In this document: in pieces, positions 25,076 to 31,600 of the stretch
Numbering within the stretch: position 1 is the stretch's first letter
How the letters are laid out: each line of letters begins with the position of its first letter
Virus record (IMG/VR): IMGVR_UViG_3300036782_000035
Coordinates: 1-52,761 of that record
Length of the DNA: 52,761 nucleotides
DNA from: a virus
Strand: one strand, 5' to 3'
Made by a program: the position numbers and the translations under genes
Notes under the pieces: model-generated
What the model saw: the letters and a program-made list of their open reading frames with translations, nothing else
Told to the model about the DNA's origin: nothing
Databases searched by the model: none

Positions 25076-25129
25076 TGCATAGCGGTGCGCCGCTACGGGT
25101 ATATTCGCGCTGCTCAGAGGGGTGGCAGA

Positions 25130-25468
25130 GTGCTCCGCATGGCAGCAATCGGGTACGAGTGGCAGCGCGTCGCGGCCGCCGTCGAGGCGCAGATCGCCGA
25201 CGGCACCCTGCCACCTGGCGCCATGCTCCGCGGTGAGCGCGCCATGGCCGAGGAACACGGGGTCGCCATCAGCACCGTCCGCCGCGCCCTTAAGGATCTC
25301 CGCGACCGCGGGCTCGTCGTCACCCTGCCAGCTAAGGGCACCTTCGTAGCCGGCAGCGGCTTACCGGGATGCATCAGGATGCGTCCTGTCCCGTCCCGAT
25401 CACGCGTGATGCACCCGCGTAGCGTCCAGCCGTGGACGACGACGAGCCCCCGCGCCGCGTGCGCCTGA
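25130..25468 (+). CDS. GntR-type winged-helix regulator 1
   Basis: 112 residues from GTG 25130, seven bases after GAGGGG; ATG 25139 is possible but too far from the site. Residues ~10-75 form a GntR DNA-binding domain (QRVAAAVEAQIADGTLPPG, AEEHGVAISTVRRALKDL, FVAGSG). There is no effector domain; the tail is low-complexity and overlaps the next gene by 37 bases. Its place divergent from the DUF2637-TraB operon mirrors KorSA/TraR-type repressors in pSAM2-like elements, so it likely controls transfer. Confidence 0.8.
   Translation: MLRMAAIGYEWQRVAAAVEAQIADGTLPPGAMLRGERAMAEEHGVAISTVRRALKDLRDRGLVVTLPAKGTFVAGSGLPGCIRMRPVPSRSRVMHPRSVQPWTTTSPRAACA
25367..25386. promoter_or_regulatory. GntR-type operator palindrome upstream of regulator 2
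   Basis: GGATGCATC-AG-GATGCGTCC, a 9-bp inverted repeat with one mismatch and a 2-bp spacer, 46 bases before GTG 25432. It nearly equals the perfect site at 27524-27543. Both suggest one regulator acts at its own gene and at the membrane protein/integrase pair. Confidence 0.65.
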
Positions 25469-25707
25469 GCAACACCGAGTACGCCTACGTCCAGGTCGCC
25501 GACGACCTTGAGCGCCGCGTCCGCGCCGGAGAGTTCCCCTACGAGGGCAAGCTGCCTGGCCGCCAGGACCTCGCCGCGGAGTACGGCGTCGGCGAGATGA
25601 CCGTCCGCCACGCGCTGCGGGTCCTCGCCGATAGGGGCATGGTGCGGCTGATGCCGAGCCGTGGGACGATCGTCACGTGGGCAGGGCACACAGAGGGCAC
25701 ACCGTAA
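25432..25707 (+). CDS. GntR-type winged-helix regulator 2
   Basis: 91 residues from GTG 25432. The domain YVQVADDLERRVRAGEFPYEG, AEYGVGEMTVRHALRVLADRG and PSRGTIV is a complete GntR winged helix with no C-terminal effector domain. It overlaps regulator 1. The palindrome at 25367-25386 lies in its promoter region and a near-identical one precedes 27496, which suggests autoregulation plus control of integration functions. Confidence 0.8.
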   Translation: MDDDEPPRRVRLSNTEYAYVQVADDLERRVRAGEFPYEGKLPGRQDLAAEYGVGEMTVRHALRVLADRGMVRLMPSRGTIVTWAGHTEGTP

Positions 25708-25739
25708 CGTCTACGAAACCCCCGGAAACTACACGAAGA

Positions 25740-25851
25740 TTTACGAAGGTAACAGGTAGAAGGCCGTGAATCGAACACGCGAGCCTGTGACCTGCAGCGC
25801 GGAAAAGGCCCGCTACAGTCATGCCGAGACTGTAACACCCGCCCGCCTACC
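25740..25851 (-). other. Candidate attP with degenerate tRNA-like sequence
   Basis: Read on the minus strand, this stretch between the integrase 3' end and the GntR gene ends in GTGTTCGATTCACGG, a T-arm-like segment, followed by CCTTCTACC. An upstream variable-loop-like GCAGGTCACAGG is present. GGTAG near its start can pair with CTACC at its end, and ACAGTC/GACTGT forms an internal hairpin. A proper anticodon loop is missing (position 33 is not T), so it is not a working tRNA. Phages with tyrosine integrases often carry the 3' part of a host tRNA as attP, next to int. Confidence 0.4.
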
Positions 25852-25856
25852 AGCAT

Positions 25857-27233
25857 TTACCGGGCACTTTCCCCCGCAGAGGGCACGTCCGGGGCACACG
25901 GGGCCGGCCGGAGGAACGCGTCGACCGCCGCGCGGGCGTCGCCGTCGTCACCTCCCGGCATGAAGTGCGCGTAGGTGTCGACCACCGTCTTAACCGAGTC
26001 GCCGATGAACTCCGCCACCCGCACGACGTCCGTCCCGGCGCGCAGCTGCGTGCTGACGAAGGTGTGGCGCAGAGCGTGGCAGCCGTCCTCCCGCTCCCGC
26101 CCGTCCTCCGGCGTGATCCCCGCCCGCCGCCGCGCCCGCCGCCACGTGTTGTCCAGCGAGTGGCGCCCCGCGGGCAGGCCCCGCGCCGTCGTCACGATCA
26201 GCCGCGCCGTCACCGGCTTCCCGTGGCGGCCGCCGCGCCCGGCGTCGGCCGGGTCATGCCACGGCAGCGTCACCTCGACGGCGGGGAACTCGTCCAGGTG
26301 CCGCTGGAGCCGCAGCTTCAGCTCCGGCGACAGCGGCGCGCTGTGCGGCTTGCGGTTCTTCAGCGGCGCGAAGGAGAACTCCCCGCCGGCGTACCGCAGC
26401 TGCCGCACCACCCTCACCCGCGGGTCGTCCCGCGTGAGCCAGTCGACGTCGCCGGTGCCGAGCGCGAGCATCTCGCCCTGGCGCAGGCCCGCCCCGGTGC
26501 CGATGTCGACGAGCACGCGCCACCGCGCGGGCAGCTCGGCGCGCATCGCGTCCGCCTGCGCTGCCGTCCAGGCGCGCGCCCTGCTCGGGCCGATCTGCGG
26601 CCAGGTGACGGACTGCGCCTGGGTCGGGTCGCGGTGCACGACGTTGTCGTCGATCGCCACCCGGAAGCAGTAGGACACGTCCCCCATGACGTGGCGGGCG
26701 CGGATCGGCGACAGCGGGATGGCCGCGGCCCACGCGGCGACGAGGCTCGGCTGCGCGGCGAGCAGCGCCATCGGGTGCTGGCCGATCGAGGGGGCGTCCA
26801 TCGGCGTCCTGCCGCTGCCGGGCTCGCCCTCGTAGACGTGGAGCCGCAGCCGCCCTTCGAGGTCGGCGGCGGTCTGGGGGTTGGGGATCCGCCTGCCCTG
26901 GCGGAGCTTCTCGGCGAACTGCCGCAGGGTGACCTTCCCGGCGTTGGGGTCGGTGTAGGTGCGGGTGACGATCTTGCCCTGCGTGAGCGCGTCGAACGCG
27001 GAGGCGTGCCTCTCCGGGTCGGGTTCCTCGCCGCGGGCGGGGTCGCGGAGCGCGAAGTTGCGCTTGCGGCGCTTGCGGGCGGGGGCCGCGGGGTCTTCCC
27101 ACTGGACCTGCCAGCGCCTGGCCTGGCCGTGGACGGCACTCGGGTAGAGGCGGTTGCGGCCCTTGCCGCACGCGCACGGCTGCAGCTGCTCGCCCTCGCG
27201 GGGCGTCACGTGCCAGCGGTCGTAGACGGCCAT
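25857..27233 (-). CDS. int: Tyrosine site-specific integrase
   Basis: 458 residues from ATG 27233, which overlaps the upstream stop (TGATG). The N-terminal region has CACGKGRNRLYP, a basic segment and an SAM-like core-binding domain (~100-215). The catalytic domain has R251 (GAGLRQGEM), K292, HALRH with H386/R389, and nucleophile Y421 (VVDTYAHF). The fifth position, usually His in LGHS, is Asp (IGDS). It inserts and, with an excisionase, excises the phage at attP/attB. Confidence 0.9.
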   Translation of the reverse strand: MAVYDRWHVTPREGEQLQPCACGKGRNRLYPSAVHGQARRWQVQWEDPAAPARKRRKRNFALRDPARGEEPDPERHASAFDALTQGKIVTRTYTDPNAGKVTLRQFAEKLRQGRRIPNPQTAADLEGRLRLHVYEGEPGSGRTPMDAPSIGQHPMALLAAQPSLVAAWAAAIPLSPIRARHVMGDVSYCFRVAIDDNVVHRDPTQAQSVTWPQIGPSRARAWTAAQADAMRAELPARWRVLVDIGTGAGLRQGEMLALGTGDVDWLTRDDPRVRVVRQLRYAGGEFSFAPLKNRKPHSAPLSPELKLRLQRHLDEFPAVEVTLPWHDPADAGRGGRHGKPVTARLIVTTARGLPAGRHSLDNTWRRARRRAGITPEDGREREDGCHALRHTFVSTQLRAGTDVVRVAEFIGDSVKTVVDTYAHFMPGGDDGDARAAVDAFLRPAPCAPDVPSAGESAR

Positions 27234-27496
27234 CAGCGGTACTTCGTGGTAACGCGGACCTTCCGGCGGAACATCGGCCAGACCAGCAGCCAGGCGCCGC
27301 AGGTGAGGATGGTCATCGTCCAGTGGAAGGCGTTGCTGCCCGTCTGGACGGTGACGGTCTTGCGCTCGACGGGCGGCGGCTGGGGCGGGTAGTAGTCCTG
27401 TGGCCGCGCGCCCCACTGCGGCTGCTGCTGCGGGTAAGGCGCGACGGGTCCGTTCTCGTACTGCCTGCCGCGCTGTCTCGGGTCGTACTGGGTCAT
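27233..27496 (-). CDS. Small Pro/Gln-rich membrane protein upstream of integrase
   Basis: 87 residues from ATG 27496 after AAGGAAGGAG. The N-terminal half is Pro/Gln/Tyr-rich (PYPQQQPQW, YYPPQPPP). One TM helix (FHWTMTILTCGAWLLVW) and a basic end follow. It is coupled to int by TGATG and preceded by the perfect 27524 palindrome, so expression of both is probably regulated together. Function unknown. Confidence 0.75.
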   Translation of the reverse strand: MTQYDPRQRGRQYENGPVAPYPQQQPQWGARPQDYYPPQPPPVERKTVTVQTGSNAFHWTMTILTCGAWLLVWPMFRRKVRVTTKYR

Positions 27497-27523
27497 GCTG
27501 CGCTCCTTCCTTCGCGCTGTGCT

Positions 27524-27543
27524 GGATGCATCCTGATGCATCC
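27524..27543. promoter_or_regulatory. Perfect GntR-type operator palindrome
   Basis: GGATGCATC-CT-GATGCATCC, a perfect 9-bp inverted repeat with 2-bp spacer, 28 bases upstream of the start of the membrane protein-integrase pair. The partner site is 25367-25386. Confidence 0.72.
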
Positions 27544-27587
27544 AGCGTCCTGTGGAATCCCACGGGAAACACTTGCAAACATGCTGT

Positions 27588-27601
27588 AACTACGAGTAGT
27601 T
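27588..27601. promoter_or_regulatory. Inverted repeat in AT-rich divergent intergenic region
   Basis: AACTAC-GA-GTAGTT, perfect, lies in an unusually AT-rich 60-bp patch (about 27580-27650) between the minus gene at 27496 and the + gene at 27672. Possible operator or integrase arm site. Confidence 0.4.
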
Positions 27602-27671
27602 TATCGAACTCGTAAGAAACTTATTAAATTTCTGTGAAGAAACGTTAATCACCCAGGGGTGGGGGAGCAGC

Positions 27672-27971
27672 GTGCAGGGGATCAAAGTGCGACGGTTCAG
27701 GCCGGTCACGCTTGTATCGACAATTGTCACAATTGCGGCGGCGTGCCTTTGGGACGTGGCCGCGATGTCAACGTGGGCGGAGGTAGGGCACCCTGCCATT
27801 GCCATCTCAGTGGGCGGCGCGACGTCGGCCACCGTCGTGGCGGCCCTGTGCTGGAAGGCGCGGTGGGACGAGAGGCGCGACCGGGACAAGGCGCTGCTCA
27901 TCAGGACGCTGACCGACGCCATTCCTGGCCGGCCTCTGGCGAAGACGCTCCCGTTTCGCCGCGCTCTTTAG
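27672..27971 (+). CDS. Small membrane protein, possibly superinfection related
   Basis: 99 residues from GTG 27672 after GGGGTGGGGGAG. Two TM helices (VTLVSTIVTIAAACLWDVAA and AIAISVGGATSATVVAALCW) are followed by a charged cytoplasmic tail. It lies between integrase and repressor, a spot where immunity or exclusion genes often sit; that role is inference. It converges with the XRE gene, overlapping 71 bases. Confidence 0.68.
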   Translation: MQGIKVRRFRPVTLVSTIVTIAAACLWDVAAMSTWAEVGHPAIAISVGGATSATVVAALCWKARWDERRDRDKALLIRTLTDAIPGRPLAKTLPFRRAL

Positions 27972-28278
27972 CGAGCGTCCTTTCAATAGCCGCAATGACG
28001 GCCTGGCGCTCATCTTCCGTCAGGCCGTCCGTGGCCTCTATTTCCCTTAGCAAGCTCTTAGGAATTGCGGGCTCAGGTTCAGGCTCGGCGTCCAGGGGGA
28101 CGCCGAGCACTTCTTCGAGCGCGCCGAGGCGGTTGCGCGGCTTACGCCGGTCGTTCTCCCAGTCGCCGACGGCCCTTTTGGACGCGCCGACGAGCCTTGC
28201 TAGGTCTTCCTGGCTGAGCTGCGCCCGCTCTCGCGCGCGGCGAATGCGCGCGCCTAGCGATGGCGGGTTCCGGGCCAT
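27901..28278 (-). CDS. XRE-family repressor (candidate lysogeny repressor)
   Basis: 125 residues from ATG 28278. The N-terminal HTH (LGARIRRARERAQLSQEDLARLVGASKRAVGDWEN) is canonical, though an ATG ten codons upstream is also in frame. The C-terminal half is Glu-rich and helical without peptidase motifs, so it is not a LexA/CI-type self-cleaving protein. It is divergent from the early operon and faces an operator-rich region, fitting the role of main immunity repressor. Confidence 0.85.
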   Translation of the reverse strand: MARNPPSLGARIRRARERAQLSQEDLARLVGASKRAVGDWENDRRKPRNRLGALEEVLGVPLDAEPEPEPAIPKSLLREIEATDGLTEDERQAVIAAIERTLAKERGETGASSPEAGQEWRRSAS

Positions 28279-28281
28279 GGC

Positions 28282-28425
28282 CACATCATGACCGGCAAGT
28301 CGCGGCAAGTCAACGCAACTGTACGCTACATGTCTGGTTTACTCTTGCCACAACTCGCCTCTAGTTGCTTGACAGTGCCCCTCAACGTGCCCTAAGTTGC
28401 CAGTCACTAGCAAGAACTGGCAACT
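28282..28425. promoter_or_regulatory. Divergent repressor/early-operon control region
   Basis: The + promoter candidate is TTGACA (28369-28374), an 18-bp spacer, TAAGTT (28393-28398). Its -10 lies inside a perfect 10-bp inverted repeat AGTTGCCAGT (28395-28404)/ACTGGCAACT (28416-28425). Further half-sites are CAACT-7nt-AGTTG near 28351-28367 and a direct repeat of CGGCAAGTC-like sequence near 28290-28310, close to the repressor start. Binding at the palindrome would block early transcription. Confidence 0.7.
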
Positions 28426-28440
28426 ACAGGAGACGCCAAA

Positions 28441-28632
28441 TTGCTGACTTCAGCAGAGGCGCGGGAACGGATCGGCATAGGCCGGGCCAAGCTCGAAGCC
28501 CTGATCCGCGAGGGCGAGATCGAGGCAATCAAGACCGGCACCGCGCCGAACTCGCACTACCGCATCCCCGAGGAAGCGGTTGACGCCTACATCGAGCGCC
28601 ACAAGGTCGTGCCCGCACAGGTGGGGTCCTGA
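28441..28632 (+). CDS. Excisionase-like MerR/HTH_17 DNA-binding protein 1
   Basis: 63 residues from TTG 28441 after AGGAGACGCC. The pattern LTSAEARERIGIGRAKLEALI, HYRIPEEAVDAYIERH is the AlpA/Xis-type winged helix. It is the first gene of the early operon, as expected for an excisionase or Cro-like switch protein. It could bind attP arms or the operators upstream; the sequence alone does not decide. Confidence 0.8.
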   Translation: MLTSAEARERIGIGRAKLEALIREGEIEAIKTGTAPNSHYRIPEEAVDAYIERHKVVPAQVGS

Positions 28633-28856
28633 TGCCGCCGCGCGCCGCCGTCAAGCCGGGCGTCAGGCACCTGACGCCCGAGCAGCTCGCCGAGCGGCTG
28701 CAGGTTGAGCTCCACGTCCTCGTCGACTGGCGCAAGAAGAACCGCGGCCCCAACTACATCCGCCCGGAGTCCGACGGCGACAAGGCCAGCATCCGCTACC
28801 CGCTGGCCGAAGTCGAGGCGTGGGAGCAGCGCCAGCTCGTCCAGACCGGCACTTAG
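28632..28856 (+). CDS. Excisionase-like HTH_17 DNA-binding protein 2
   Basis: 74 residues, ATG overlapping the previous TGA. The pattern HLTPEQLAERLQVELHVLVDW then IRYPLAEVEAWEQ is a MerR-type helix-turn-helix of the excisionase class. It is coupled to gene 1, and a third protein of this class follows at 29417. Confidence 0.8.
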   Translation: MPPRAAVKPGVRHLTPEQLAERLQVELHVLVDWRKKNRGPNYIRPESDGDKASIRYPLAEVEAWEQRQLVQTGT

Positions 28857-28859
28857 CCA

Positions 28860-28889
28860 GGCAGCCCCCGCATGCACGCAGGGGCTGCC
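28860..28889 (+). terminator. Perfect 9-bp GC hairpin after the first two early genes
   Basis: GGCAGCCCC (28860-28868) pairs with GGGGCTGCC (28881-28889), loop 12 nt, starting right at the end of the preceding gene. No U-tract. Possible attenuator or antitermination site before the longer early operon. Confidence 0.55.
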
Positions 28890-28967
28890 ACGCATGGCAG
28901 GTCAGCGCCTGCCGCCCGGCCAAGGAGAACCACCGGGCAACTCAACGGTAACCCAAGGAGAGTCCAG

Positions 28968-29420
28968 ATGACCTTTCACATCCAGACGCAGGACATGTCG
29001 CTCGAAGGCGTCACCCACAGGTGGAGCCCCAGAAGTAGCGCGTGCCCGGCATACGGCACCCTCCAATTCGGCCCGACCGGGCGCAGCGTCATCGTGTTCC
29101 TGTCCACCCCTGCCGAGATCGACGAGGTGTTCGCCGAGCTGGTCGCGCTGCGCGCCGAGATGACCGGCGAGCCGGAGCCCGAGCCGCTCGCGGCATCCGG
29201 TCCCCCGCGGCACGTGACCGGCGCCATCGGCGACCATTCCTGCGCGGCTAAGGACCGCGGCTACATCTGCAACGCGCAGGCGGGGCATGACGGACCCGAG
29301 CACGTCGCCTACGGCACCGAAGGCCAGGAGTGCTACCGCTGGCCGGTCACCGTCGCCGAACGCGCCCGGAGGGGCGCGGCGAAGTCTGGCTTCGAGCCCG
29401 TTGCGAGCGTGACCGCATGA
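28968..29420 (+). CDS. Unknown early protein
   Basis: 150 residues, ATG after AAGGAGAGTCC. A beta-rich N-terminal half (MTFHIQTQDMSLEGV, RSVIVFLSTPAEIDEVFAEL) precedes a Pro-Glu linker and a part with scattered Cys/His (DHSCAAKDRGYICNAQAGH, ECYRW). No family recognised; it is coupled to the next gene by ATGA. Confidence 0.75.
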   Translation: MTFHIQTQDMSLEGVTHRWSPRSSACPAYGTLQFGPTGRSVIVFLSTPAEIDEVFAELVALRAEMTGEPEPEPLAASGPPRHVTGAIGDHSCAAKDRGYICNAQAGHDGPEHVAYGTEGQECYRWPVTVAERARRGAAKSGFEPVASVTA

Positions 29421-29623
29421 CCGCCCCCGTGCTGCCGCCGGGCTGCCCCGCCGTGCTGACCTCCAGCGAGGTCGCGTCGCTGTACCGCGTTGACCCGTCC
29501 ACGGTCACCAAGTGGGCGAAGGAGAAGAGGGTCACGGCCGTCCGCCTGGGCGCCCGGGGCAACTACCGCTACCCGTCCGGCCAGTTCGCCGAGGCCCTTG
29601 CCGAAACCGGGTGGCCGCTGTGA
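29417..29623 (+). CDS. Excisionase-like HTH_17 DNA-binding protein 3
   Basis: 68 residues from ATG 29417. LTSSEVASLYRVDPSTVTKWAKEKR and NYRYPSGQFAEAL form a complete MerR-type winged helix, the third in the first 1.2 kb of the early operon. It may bind DNA as a Xis or plasmid-type regulator. Confidence 0.8.
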   Translation: MTAPVLPPGCPAVLTSSEVASLYRVDPSTVTKWAKEKRVTAVRLGARGNYRYPSGQFAEALAETGWPL

Positions 29624-29916
29624 TCGCCCCCGGAACCGTCACCACGGTCACCGTCACCGCCGATCACATCAAGCGGGGCAAGGCGTGCCAGAGCGCCGAG
29701 TGCCCCATCGCGCTGGCGATCATCGACCAGGGCGTCCCGCCGGGGCAGCACGTCGGGATCACCAGCGACACGGCGCGGATCTGGGAGAAGAGCAAGGTCA
29801 GGCTCCGCGCCCACCTGCCGCTGCGGGCACAGGCGTTCATCGACGACTTCGACGATCGCGGCCCCGGCGCGGTAGCGCCGTTCTTCTTCGAGCTGACCTG
29901 GGAGGCAGCATCATGA
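29620..29916 (+). CDS. Conserved actinophage early protein
   Basis: 98 residues from GTG overlapping the TGA. TVTADHIKRGKACQSAECPIALAI followed by APFFFELTW and a LPLRAQAFIDDFDDRG helix resembles a family seen in many actinophage early regions. The two cysteines in CQSAEC may bind metal. Function unknown. Confidence 0.78.
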   Translation: MIAPGTVTTVTVTADHIKRGKACQSAECPIALAIIDQGVPPGQHVGITSDTARIWEKSKVRLRAHLPLRAQAFIDDFDDRGPGAVAPFFFELTWEAAS

Positions 29917-30527
29917 TCGCCTTGCTGCTGCCTCACACCGGCGGCCACGCCCCGCGCACCGCCGTCGACGCCGTGCTCGCGTCGGTGCCCGAGATCTTCC
30001 GCCGCGCGATTGCGGCCGTGCGGTGGAGGAAGGCCGCCCCTGCTGTGTGCGCAGGGGCGGCCACGACGCTGCTCACCCCGCCGGACGGGCAGGCCGTGCT
30101 CGGCGACAAGACGATCGCCCAGGTTCGCCGCGAGTACGACACCGGCCAGCTAGCCGCGATCCACCCCGCCGCCCACGGCCCGGAGCGGCCCACCGTCCTG
30201 GAGCGCCCCGACGGGCAGGTCGTCATCGACGAGCAGCACCACGTCCGGGTACGCCCCGTCAACGGCCGGCCGCTCGGCACGCAGCCGCGACGCCAGCCCG
30301 ACCCGGCGTTCCTGGAAGAGGAAGCAGCCGAGGCGGAGCGCTCCCTGTACGTCCGCTCGCAGATGCGCGGTGCCGTGGCCACCAGCGACCCGGCGGTGCT
30401 CCGCCAGGTGATCGCCGCGCTGAAGCGGCCCGAGCGCACGCCGACCGAGCCCGTGCCGGTGATGGGCGAGACGTGCGTCGCCAACGTGCTCGAAGCCGAG
30501 CGGCTGGCACAGGTGATGCGACCGTGA
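29913..30527 (+). CDS. Unknown early protein
   Basis: 204 residues, ATG coupled to the previous stop. The middle has QAVLGDKTIAQVRREYDTGQLAA and two DGQ-V-D repeats (PPDGQAVLGDK, RPDGQVVIDEQ). A C-terminal charged helical region follows. No recognised domain. Confidence 0.72.
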   Translation: MIALLLPHTGGHAPRTAVDAVLASVPEIFRRAIAAVRWRKAAPAVCAGAATTLLTPPDGQAVLGDKTIAQVRREYDTGQLAAIHPAAHGPERPTVLERPDGQVVIDEQHHVRVRPVNGRPLGTQPRRQPDPAFLEEEAAEAERSLYVRSQMRGAVATSDPAVLRQVIAALKRPERTPTEPVPVMGETCVANVLEAERLAQVMRP

Positions 30528-30799
30528 GCGCCGACCTCGGCAACCTGAACAAGTCGCTGCAGCTTCACTGCAAGGACTGCGGCTGGCGTCCGCCCGAAGA
30601 CGCCACCATGGAGGCCGTACAGCTCCACTGCCAGGTTGAGCACGACACCGACGAGGTGACGCTTGACCTGCTGGCCGTGTGCAGCTGCGGCGCTGCGATG
30701 GGGCACGTCCGGACCGCCCCGACCGGCGGCGGCTTCAAGGACTACGTGAAGTGCGGTGCCTGCGGTAACACGGGCTTCCTGAAGCGAGACGCCGAGTGA
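30524..30799 (+). CDS. Zinc-ribbon-rich early protein
   Basis: 91 residues from GTG. Metal ligand pairs: CKDCGW, a His-rich HCQVEH, CSCGAAMG, KCGACGNTGF. Two zinc ribbons are likely, flanking a DEVTLDLL helix. A nucleic-acid or regulatory role is plausible. Confidence 0.75.
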   Translation: MSADLGNLNKSLQLHCKDCGWRPPEDATMEAVQLHCQVEHDTDEVTLDLLAVCSCGAAMGHVRTAPTGGGFKDYVKCGACGNTGFLKRDAE

Positions 30800-30912
30800 A
30801 CGGCTACACGGCGATCGTGGCGCTCGCCCTGATCGAGGCCACCGCCCGCACCTACCAGGTCTACGCGGCCCGCAAGACGACAGAGGCACGCGCGAAGGCG
30901 AGGCAGCAGTGA
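30796..30912 (+). CDS. Tiny helical peptide
   Basis: 38 residues from GTG 30796, overlapping both neighbours by 4 bases. VNGYTAIVALALIEATARTY then a basic tail ending KARQQ forms one amphipathic or membrane-seeking helix. The tight overlaps are the main evidence for a gene. Confidence 0.6.
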   Translation: MNGYTAIVALALIEATARTYQVYAARKTTEARAKARQQ

Positions 30913-31160
30913 GCGCCGCCGACGCCCGCGAGCACCTGGAAGCCACCATGCGCCGCGCCATCGCGCACAACGCCAAGTGCACCACCAAGGGCAAGTGCGC
31001 CGGCTGCGAGAGCAACATCGACGACACCCTCATCGCCGCCGACGAGTACGCCCAGGCGTACGCCGCCGACTTCGCAGCCGCCGTGCTCGACGGCGCGACC
31101 CGTGACAAGTGCGCCGCCGAGCGCCGCGAGGTACTCGCCGACGCACTGAAGGGAAAGTGA
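30909..31160 (+). CDS. Small Cys-containing helical protein
   Basis: 83 residues from GTG. KCTTKGKCAGCES supplies three cysteines, with long Ala/Asp helices around it. Coupled to both neighbours. Function unknown. Confidence 0.72.
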   Translation: MSAADAREHLEATMRRAIAHNAKCTTKGKCAGCESNIDDTLIAADEYAQAYAADFAAAVLDGATRDKCAAERREVLADALKGK

Positions 31161-31600
31161 TGGGCACCGTGACCAGCGCGTCCGCCGTCCTCCTCACGGG
31201 CGCCTGGCACTCCTTCGAGGGCATCTGGTGGGACGCCTGCAAGGTCGTAGGCGCTGTCTCCATCGGCCTCGCCGTCCTGGCCGCCCTGTTCTTCGCCTGG
31301 GCGATCTGGGACGACAAGCGCGAGCGGACCGACGTCATCGTGTTCGGCGCCATGCCCGTGGCGTGCCCCTGCTGCGCCGGCAGGCCGTACGAGTCCGACG
31401 ACTGCACCTGCCGGGCCGAGTGCGGCGCGGCGTGGTGCCAGATGAACGACCCGGGAGCGCCGCTTCCCGTCCGCAAGCCGCCCGCGTTCGCCGAGAAGCG
31501 GCAGGCGCAGCCGCGGCACGGGTGCGACGACGACACGTTCGTTATCGACGGGCTCACCACCGGGCTCAATGAGCTGCTCAGGGGTGAGGGGCGTGGCTAG
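31160..31600 (+). CDS. Membrane protein with Cys-rich tail
   Basis: 146 residues from ATG overlapping the previous TGA. A TM helix (VGAVSIGLAVLAALFFAWAIW) is followed by CPCCAGRP--SDDCTCRAECGAAWC, a dense cysteine cluster, and an acidic end. It overlaps the exonuclease start by 8 bases. Confidence 0.72.
   Translation: MGTVTSASAVLLTGAWHSFEGIWWDACKVVGAVSIGLAVLAALFFAWAIWDDKRERTDVIVFGAMPVACPCCAGRPYESDDCTCRAECGAAWCQMNDPGAPLPVRKPPAFAEKRQAQPRHGCDDDTFVIDGLTTGLNELLRGEGRG

Noticed and set aside
25740-25851. A functional tRNA gene
   Set aside because: The anticodon loop lacks T33 and stems are imperfect; kept only as a tRNA-like attP candidate.
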